DNA of 64,000 bases from Saccopteryx bilineata. Lineage: Eukaryota; Chordata; Mammalia; Chiroptera; Emballonuridae. Shown here piece by piece: positions 56,933 to 64,000 of this stretch. Every line of letters begins with the position of its first letter. Position 1 is the first letter of the stretch. Under the pieces are notes generated by a model, which saw only the letters and a list, made by a program, of their open reading frames with translations, made no database searches and was not told the DNA's origin. Made by a program: the position numbers and the translations under genes. The stretch covers positions 47,730,113 through 47,794,112 of the forward strand of contig NC_089496.1 of assembly GCF_036850765.1 (NCBI RefSeq), given 5' to 3'.

Positions 56933-57310
56933 ACCCTGGCCGGTTGGCTCAGTGGTAGAGCATCGGCCTGGCGTGCAGGAGTCCCGGGTTCAATTCCCAG
57001 CCAGGGCACACAGGAGAAGCGCCCATCTGCTTCTCCACCCCCCCCTTCCTCTCTGTCTCTCTCTTTCCTCCCGCAGCCAAGGCTCCAAAAGCCCGGGCGC
57101 TGGGGATGACTCCTTGGACTCTGCCCCAGGTGCTAGAGTGGCTCTGGTCGCAACAGAGTGACGCCCCAGATGGGCAGAGCATCCCCCCCTGGTGGGCGTG
57201 CCGGGTGGATCCTGGTCAGGCGCATGCGGGAGTCTGTCTGACTGCTTCCCCGTTTCCAGCTTCGGAAAAATGAAAAAAAAATCTGTTATTAAAAAAAACA
57301 AAAACAAAAC
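56933..57310 (+). mobile_element. tRNA-derived long SINE (type A), full length
   Basis: It has the head ACCCTGGCCGGTTGGCTCAG, the B-box-like GGGTTCAATTCCCAGCCAGG and the tail CCAGCTTCGGAAAAATG. The 18-bp target duplication AAAACAATAAAGGGTCTA at 56915-56932 and 57311-57328 is perfect. The GGCTCCA block is joined directly to AAAGCCCGGGCGCTGG, a small internal deletion relative to 40707. Confidence 0.96.
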
Positions 57311-57328
57311 AAAACAATAAAGGGTCTA

Positions 57329-57692
57329 TACTTTAATTAGGACATGAAATGGATCTGCCCATCTATTCCACATTTCCCAACTCAACATTGAGCAAAATGC
57401 TACTTTTTAATCTAAGCTTATTATGGGGTAGGAAGCATGTTAAGAACGAACTCCTCTTTTTATTTTTGAATGTGGTTCTAATTACTTCTATTAATTTCTT
57501 TCGAGTTTTAGCAGGAAATTATTCTTTAAAAGAATCCATGGACGCTTGTGGTGTTAACAGTCTTTTTACAAAATCTTTGTGCAATGACCATTCTGTGTTA
57601 TTTATTCTCTAAACAGTCATTGAGTCTGTGGCTGAAAAATACTTTTGTTTAAAACCAGCATTTAGCCTTTCTTTTTCTAACATATTCTTGTA
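57329..57692. other. Unique AT-rich sequence
   Basis: An 87-codon frame at 57349-57612 has no domain. Nothing else was recognised. Confidence 0.45.
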
Positions 57693-57856
57693 GCCCTGGC
57701 CAGCTGGTTCAGGTTGGTTAGAGTGTCATCCCAGTATTACCAAGGTTGTGGGTTTGATCCCTGGTCGATGCACATAGAAAAATCAACCAATGAAGGGAAC
57801 AGCAGTTTGATGTTTCTCTTTCTCTCTCTAAAATCAATAAATAAAAATAAAAATAT
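57693..57856 (+). mobile_element. tRNA-derived bat SINE, short Ves-like type
   Basis: It has the head AGCCCTGGCCAGCTGGTTCA, the B-box-like GTGGGTTTGATCCCTGGTCG, AATCAACCAATGAAGGGAAC and the tail CTCTAAAATCAATAAATAAA. This layout matches the Ves type I know from other bats more than the long rhinolophoid type. It is diverged, so it is an older layer. Confidence 0.8.
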
Positions 57857-58008
57857 TTTCAAAAGCATTATCATAGGCCCAATGCAAATTTTTCAGGTGA
57901 AGGAAAGTGTTGTAAAAATGAAGGGGAAACATGATAATATTTTATTACTACAGCATGTTGCTTTGCAACTGAATTGTGTTGGAGCAGAAAATTCTTAAAT
58001 ATATACAA

Positions 58009-58605
58009 CAGTGTGTCCGTAAAGTCATGGTGCACTTTTGACCGGTCACAGGAAAGCAACAAAAGACCATAGAAATGTGAAATCTGCACCAAATAAAAGG
58101 AAAACCCTCCCGGTTTCTGTAGGATGATGTGGCAGCATGTGTGCATGTGCAGATGATGATGCAACACCACGTATACAGCGGAGCATCCCACGGCCATGCC
58201 AGTCAAGATGTGGACGGTACAGAGGAAAGTTAATTGTGTTCTGTGGCTCGCTAAATTAGAATCCGTGACCAAAGTGCAACGTGAATATCGGCGCATTTAT
58301 AATGAAGCGCCACCACATAGGAATAATATTACTCGGTGGGATAAGCAGTTGAAGGAAACTGGCAATTTGGTGGAGAAACCCTGTTCTGGTAGGCCATCAG
58401 TCAGTGACGAGTCTGTAGAGGCTATACAGGATAGCTACCTAAGGAGCCCTAAAAAATCTGTGCGTGAACTCACATCAAACTGCACTGAATAGGTATGAAA
58501 CTAGGAGAGTTTTCCTTTTATTTGGTGCAGATTTCACATTTCTATCGTCTTTTGTTGCTTTCCTGTGACTGGTCAAAAGTTCACCATGACTTTACAGACA
58601 CACTG
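58009..58605 (+). mobile_element. Mariner/Tc1-type element with ~100-bp inverted repeats
   Basis: The left end CAGTGTGTCCGTAAAGTCAT through GGAAAACCCTCC (about 102 bp) is the reverse complement of the right end (58504-58605) with about five mismatches by eye. TA-rich DNA flanks it (a TA follows the right end at 58606-58607; the left flank TATACAA is less clean). Between the repeats is an intact 98-codon frame for the start of a transposase. At about 597 bp it is an internal deletion derivative of a normal 1.3-kb mariner. Confidence 0.93.
58196..58492 (+). CDS. Truncated mariner-type transposase: N-terminal DNA-binding domain only
   Basis: This is a 98-residue open frame starting 85 bp inside the left inverted repeat. 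Residues about 14-50 (VLWLAKLESVTKVQREYRRI onward, then the ITRWDKQLKETG helix) fit the first helix-turn-helix of Tc1/mariner transposases, of the DUF4817-like type. KPCSGRPS at about 61-68 is the GRP-type linker. The second helix-turn-helix starts near 72 but is cut off by TAG at 58490-58492, at the internal deletion join. The DD34D catalytic core is entirely missing, so it cannot transpose. If transcribed it could bind the element's ends. There is no sign of a host promoter. Confidence 0.75.
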   Translation: MPVKMWTVQRKVNCVLWLAKLESVTKVQREYRRIYNEAPPHRNNITRWDKQLKETGNLVEKPCSGRPSVSDESVEAIQDSYLRSPKKSVRELTSNCTE

Positions 58606-58607
58606 TA

Positions 58608-59117
58608 TTTGTAAATATTGGTTACTGTAATTGGAATCCTGTATTACGATCAAGTGTCAAATCTATCCCAGTTTTTATTACCATGACAATTAACCACTTA
58701 GAGACCCATTCTATTTTTTGTCATCCTTTTCCATATTCTGTCAGGTGAATGGAAGTTATTCAGTGTAAATGTGGAATTCAAACATCTGACCCAGAGAATA
58801 AGTGCAGGGCTTTAAATCGGTCAGCGTGGCAATGCGGAGACACCCTAGAGGGCTCCAGACGACATCCATCATTTGCTACGCTCCTGACTAATTTAATCTC
58901 CTCCTCTCCGCGTTCTTCCATCAGCCTGACTCTGCATGACCTGTCAAGAGTTTCTGCCACCGTGTGACTGGGCTAGAGATGAAACAATTTGTTCAGCCAA
59001 AGCTAGCTGGCTTCCATCACAGTTGGGTTTGGTAATAACTCATCCTGGCTTGGCGGACGCTTAGTTGATCAGGCTCTGTAAGGAAGGTGTTTGATTAGCA
59101 ACTTAAACTTGAATTTT
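58608..59117. other. Unique sequence, no gene recognised
   Basis: Short frames on both strands at 58749-58967 without domains. Nothing else was recognised. Confidence 0.45.
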
Positions 59118-59340
59118 CAGCTCTTATCCTGGTCAGGCACTGTTTTCAGCATGTTGCGTGTATGATCTCTCTTCATCCCAGCCTCCGTGCTGTGGGCAGG
59201 TGCTACTGTTAGATGGAACGTACCAGCAACAAAAAAGCTGAGGGCCAGAGAGAGGAGGTCGCCTGCCCAAGGTCACACAGGTGATTAGCAAAGGCACAGG
59301 GATCTGCATCCATGTGGAGTGAATCTAAAGGCAGTGCTCT
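59118..59340 (-). mobile_element. MIR SINE relic, antisense
   Basis: CAGGCACTGTTTTCAGCATG, GCTGAGGGCCAGAGAGAGGA and CCCAAGGTCACACAGGTGAT are MIR landmarks in antisense order. Confidence 0.85.
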
Positions 59341-61750
59341 ACTTTATTAAACTTATTCAGCTCATTTATGGACTTAAAATAAATAACCTTTCTATTAAAC
59401 TATCAGTAAGTCAAATACGTTTTTTAGTTTATATTGACCTTTTCCCTTCTATTAGTCTGAGTATATTGGCTTTTACTCAATGTTTACATCTTCTAATCTG
59501 ACCTAAAGAATACCTTCCCTAGACCTTTAAACTCTCTGGTTGTCACTCTGTTTTTCTGGACCTTAATCCCATATGCAGGGATTAGGCCAGCCCACCTCTG
59601 CTTGTCTGTTCCAACCTTGGATCCAAAGATCCACCAAGGATGGTGGAGCCTCGAACTTTATATGACTGGGGGTGGGGGATGGGGCATGGGGGAGAAGATC
59701 TTTAACAAATAGAATGCAAAACAAAGAATACAAAATTAGGTCCACAATGAATATTTATTTAAGATGACAAACGAAATCACTACAGATTATAGATTTTTAA
59801 AAAGATGAAAAATACTACAAATATTGAGAAATCCAAATTATACATACACACATAAACAATATTTTAGCAGTTAACTGGTTGGCTACTTAATAATGCCTTG
59901 CTCCCTGCTACATGTTTTAGTTACATAATTATTGATTATTTCTCCATATAACACCAATTTGGTAATACAATTTGTAATAGAAAGCTTAGCTAGTCTTTTC
60001 TCTACTATACTTGATCACAGCACTTTTTAAAATGACCCATCATCTTTATCCAGATTTTGTGTGTGCGTGTATGTTGTTTACAAATGAATTTAATGATTAG
60101 CAAAGAGGATACACTTCAGACATGTTCAAATCAAGATTTTGTCATTTCACACTCGCCTTATTGAACATTCTCGAATGGCTTTACAAATGGCAGTAAAAAC
60201 GGTATCTTTTTAGCTTCATCAAATGTGTCATTGCATCAGAGAAGGAGGGAAAGGTGTGCCGCCTCTCCATGGGGCTGTGCAGCCCTGTCAGGGGCGTTCC
60301 TGACGGCAGAGGTCTTTTCTTTGGGGGGACCTGGGTGAGACCGAAAGTTCTCCTTACGATGATACACAGCTGATGGTTGGAAGAGCTCCCGCCGCCCCGT
60401 GTCTAGCTTCCGGCCTGCTCTCCCCTATTAGCACAAGGCCAGGTCCTGCGGGGCACTCTCTCTGTAATGCGACCTCTGTTGCGGACCTGCAGTTCTCAGT
60501 GTTGGGTGAAGTCAGCACAGTGGGGCAGCAGGACCGTTCCAGAAAGCGATTCCTGCACCCAGAGGGCCAGCGCTAGTATGACATGGCTGAGAATCACATA
60601 AACATCTCCCCAGTGTCCCTTACCTACATATATCTCCCCAAGTCAGCTTCCCTTAGCCAGGTCCCCAAACTTGATGTACTCTCAGGAGAGGCCAGGTGAG
60701 AGGGAGAGCAGGAGAGGGACAGAGGACCAAAGGCAGACGCCCACCTTCAGTCTCGGCACACTTCGTAGACTGAGCTCCAGGTGCTTGGAGCCCAGAATTC
60801 CCGTCCCGAATGGCTTTGAACCTGCTTCCTGGGCTGCTGACCTGCTGGACTCGGCTTACTCAGGCTCCAGTGATGGCAAGTGAAGTCAGGGGTGGAGAGA
60901 AAAGGGGGCACTAGCACCTGGCAGCCGGCTTTCCCCACACTGCCAGGGCCCAAGGAGTCGGGTTCCCCTCAGTTTGAACTAGGTCTTCCCACTCGTTACG
61001 CAGGCATTGTTTGTTTAGCGAGAAGGATCGGGCATATTTTATTTAATAGTTTGTTGCTAGACTTATATAACGTACATGTTCTACGATGAGTGTGCAGTTT
61101 TTGTGTTGACAGAATGAATAATGAAAAATGTGTTAAGTGTTGTAACAAGCAAAAAAGAAAAAAAAAAAAACACTTGAAAAGCCAAATCTGGGACATCTAG
61201 TTTAGGAACTCTGTTGGGTGTTTCAAGAAAGTGAACCAGGACATCTGTCTGCTAAGAATCTTTGGCCTCCAGGAAGAAGAGTTGAAGGAACTGCAGGATT
61301 CCCAAGCTTCTCGAGCCGACGGGGCAGAGAAGGGACAGCCGGGGCTGCCCCCGCTTCTGGAGAGTTGGGGCGGGTAAAGCAGCACACTCGCCATGTAGGT
61401 GCGCAATCCCTGTGGCCATGACAGCAGACAGACAGTCTCTACTGCCGCTCCCGAGGAGCGGGGCAAACCATAGCGACCTCACAGAACCAGAGTCAGGCCA
61501 CCCTCAGCCGGTGGGGTCCGGCGCTCCATCTGCTTATGGTCGCGTCGCATGGCCGGAATCTGCAATATTAGTAGAAAGAAATTCTTAGATGAAGATAATG
61601 ATTCTCTTCGGGAAGAGGGGAGCAGTAACACTAAACAGAATGGGGAGTTTTTTACGATGCAGCTATTTAAATTTGTAAGCACTGTTCTTTGTGTTACATC
61701 ACCTTGGAGAATGACTGACACGATAAGGACACATTGTTACGACTGTAACC
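59341..61750. other. Unique sequence, no gene recognised
   Basis: AT-rich to 60200, then GC-richer with frames of 60-90 codons overlapping on both strands (60373-61480). No domain, repeat or paired splice sites were recognised. An A run lies at 61159-61170. Confidence 0.45.
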
Positions 61751-61758
61751 ATGTAACC

Positions 61759-62106
61759 CAGTGGTAGTCTATCTGGTCCCTACCACCCACTAGTGGGCGT
61801 TCCAGCTTTCATGGTGGGCGGTAGCGGAGCAACCAAAGTATAAATAAAAAGATAGATTTAACTATAGTAAGTTGTTTTATAAAGATGTATTCTGCCAAAC
61901 TTAACGAAAATCCGACATAAAGTACTTGGTAATTATTATTATATGCTTTCACTTGCTGTAACTCTGCTTTATAAATTTTATAAAGTAAAGTTATTTCCCT
62001 ACTTTATAAATCACCATGACTGCGGAACCGGTGGGCGGTTAGAAAATGTTACTACTAACAGAGATACAGAAGTGGGCGGTAGGTATAAAAAGGTTGACGA
62101 CCCCTG
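61759..62106. mobile_element. hAT non-autonomous element, family 3
   Basis: The left end is CAGTGGTAGTCTATCTGGTC. The right end, reversed, is CAGGGGTCGTCAACCTTTTT. The 8-bp flanks ATGTAACC (61751-61758) and GTGTAAAC (62107-62114) agree at six of eight positions. Several GTGGGCG motifs lie near both ends (ACTAGTGGGCG, GGTGGGCGGTAG, GGTGGGCGGTTAG, AGTGGGCGGTAGG). The middle is AT-rich. There is no coding capacity at 348 bp. Confidence 0.85.
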
Positions 62107-62114
62107 GTGTAAAC

Positions 62115-63053
62115 AGTCACATACCTTCTCACCATTCTCCAACTGTTGTCAAGAACCCGCCTCTGTCCCCTCTTAATCTAGCCCTGGTTCTGAGCCCTGC
62201 GTAGGCTGGGGCAGAAGGAGCTGGGGTCCACAGTTTTAAATTATAAGAGGTTGTCCTGCAGCTCTGGGTTTTAGGACTACTGGGACAGCAGCTCTTCCTG
62301 GTGATAAGAACCTCCACATTTGGGCTCCTCTCTCCCTTATTTGCCATCTAGTGCTCTGCTTGCTGTATCCAGCCACAAAGCCCCTGGCTCTCTGCTAACA
62401 GAGCAGCCGGGCGTGGCGTTTTGTTCAGCGGTCTGGTCTGACCCATGCGGCATTCTGCCCCACATTGCACAGGAAATGCTGGGGAGGGGCGGGGCGGAGA
62501 GATCTGCGCCCCACCAGGGCTCCTCTGTGTGACGCCCTCTTAATGATCCTTTTCCAATCAGAAGGGAGTGATTTTCCTCCACCTCATTATTTTCCTGCCT
62601 AGCTTTCTGTCCCTTGACGCTGAGCTTTCCCTTCCATTAAGGAGCAGCTGGAAAGGTGTACTCACTTCATACTGATCTTGTAGTTTTACAGCCCGACCTC
62701 TGACCCACCTGGGACAAAAGGTCGTTTCTTAAAGGGGTAATGCCTGCTTTGTCTAAACTTCCTAAAAGATATTGAAAGAAATTCTACTTCTTTCAGGGGA
62801 TTCCCTCTGGAGAAAAAAATCCACACAAAACAGTTATCTTTTAGTCGGGTGGTGGCGTGCCTTTTTGCACTGACTTAGATGTCAGACTCCACGGGGTGGC
62901 TTGGATACTTGGTATTGGGGAGCCAGGCAAGAAATTCGCATTTCCAACTGATGTTAAACACCAGTTAGACTCCTTCTCATCTCCTTTGACAGGAACAGTA
63001 CTTGATAAATCCATAGAGTACCTTCTAAATACAGTATAAATGGCCTAAGTTAA
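62115..63053. other. Unique sequence, no gene recognised
   Basis: The 62150-62530 part is GC-richer with overlapping frames of 70-81 codons and no domains. Nothing else was identified. Confidence 0.45.
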
Positions 63054-63140
63054 ACATTTATTGAGCACCTGCTATATGCAGGACACTGTGTCGAGTGCTA
63101 CACTGAGCGCTGAGTGGGTCCACAAGATAACCAAGTTTAC
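63054..63140 (-). mobile_element. L2 LINE 3' end relic, antisense
   Basis: TTTATTGAGCACCTGCTATA followed by TGCAGGACACTGTGTCGAGT matches the reverse complement of the L2 3' end. Confidence 0.75.
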
Positions 63141-63771
63141 AATTGAATAGAACATATGGCTTCACATGGACTTCTGTAGAATCTTTAAACCTCATAAATT
63201 GAACGAATACAATATAAACAGATAGATAATGGAGTAAATATCCCAGAAAGTCAAGAGGGAGCTTGGCACTGTGTGTTCAGATTGGGGAGGACAAAGGGAA
63301 TTCATGATTCAATTGTTCTTTGTCACATTTTCTTTTATTCTAAGATTTCCACAGAGATGTGTACTTTCATCTATTTGAGGATAGAAACCTTCCAGGATGT
63401 CTCCCTCACCCAGCCTTGCTCCCTTTTCTAGTGAGAACATCCTTGTCTGGTCCAAACCAGAGCCAAGACTTACTGCCTCTCTGTGTTCTCAGCTCCTGTC
63501 ATTCCCTCCCCCACTCCGTGAAGCCCCCTCTCTTCATAACAGAAGCGAAAAGGTGCAATCGCCAATATAAAGTGGAGAAGCGGAATCTCTGAAATTAAGT
63601 TTTTCTCTTCCTTCTGGATTGTGGGTTTCCCTCGTCCATTTCACTTTCGGAAGTGGCAGTACCAGAGAATCTGGCAAGACTTGCAGAGTGAAAGGTAGTG
63701 ACTTCGCCGCTGACGGGGACATGTCTGCTCCATCTCCTTTGTCTTCTAAGGAAAAATAGTGAAAAAAAGAA
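63141..63771. other. Unique sequence, no gene recognised
   Basis: Pyrimidine-rich around 63380-63540. Frames of 60-77 codons have no domain. Confidence 0.45.
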
Positions 63772-64000
63772 AGCCTTAGCCAGTTGGCTCAGTGGTAGAG
63801 CATCGGCCCGCTATGTAGAAGTCCCGGGTTCGATTCCCAGCCCGGGCACACAGGAGAAGCGCCCACTTACTTCTCTATTCTTCCCCCTCTCCTTCCTCTC
63901 TCTCTCTCTCTCTTCCCCTCCCGCAGCCAAGGTTCCATTGGAGCAAAGTTGGCTCAGGCGCTGAGGACGGCTCCATATTCTCCACCTCAGGCATTAGAAT
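63772..64000 (+). mobile_element. tRNA-derived long SINE (type A), cut by window end
   Basis: It has the head GCCTTAGCCAGTTGGCTCAG, the B-box-like GGGTTCGATTCCCAGCCCGG, a CT-rich body and the GGTTCCATTGGAGCAAAGTT block. The 3' part and tail lie beyond the window. Confidence 0.95.

Noticed and set aside
58196..58492. Domesticated host gene
   Set aside because: The frame sits entirely within the element's inverted repeats, with no host exon or promoter visible. It is better described as a truncated transposase, though the question is kept open in the findings.

Overview
This window is nuclear DNA from a placental mammal, almost certainly a bat, and most likely a horseshoe bat or close relative (Rhinolophus/Hipposideros group). 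The mammal call rests on MIR, L2, old L1, MER5-like, Tigger-like and MaLR-like relics. The bat call rests on about 21 tRNA-derived SINEs in four families. The commonest has the head GGCCCTGGCCGGTTGGCTCA and the tail CCAGCTTCGGAAAAATAC, which I associate with rhinolophoid SINEs. The family and species assignment is from memory and was not searched.

I find no convincing host protein-coding exon, no RNA gene, no CpG-island promoter and no CRISPR. The longest open frames lie inside SINEs, cross microsatellites, or look like chance. The window reads as intergenic or deep intronic sequence. Several AT-rich, repeat-free stretches (about 3.5 kb, 7.5-7.9 kb, 51.2-51.45 kb and 53.6-53.8 kb) have the look of conserved non-coding elements with TAATTA and ATTTGCAT sites, but conservation cannot be tested here.

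Layout: 0-5 kb, hAT remnant, MaLR-like LTR, SINEs, MIR. 5-16 kb, mostly unique DNA with scattered SINEs, L2, MIR and one hAT element. 16-20.2 kb, old L1 pieces with a perfect hairpin and a large inverted duplication. 20-26 kb, unique DNA and three SINEs. 26.8-29.4 kb, two abutting antisense L1 fragments. 29.4-34 kb, mostly unique. 34-36.6 kb, antisense L1 carrying a hAT element and a SINE. 37-43 kb, SINEs, L2, a Tigger-like element split by a hAT MITE, MER5A-like, and the largest hAT copy. 43.5-47.5 kb, LTR-like repeat, L1 remnants and a two-SINE composite. 47.5-55 kb, mostly unique plus L2. 55-64 kb, hAT, SINEs, a mariner element with an intact N-terminal transposase frame, a third hAT family, and a SINE cut by the window edge.

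The main interest is mobile-element biology. There are seven hAT-type non-autonomous elements from four families, most with readable 8-bp duplications. There is also a mariner derivative with about 100-bp inverted repeats that still encodes only a DNA-binding domain. I found no evidence of a new multi-gene system.
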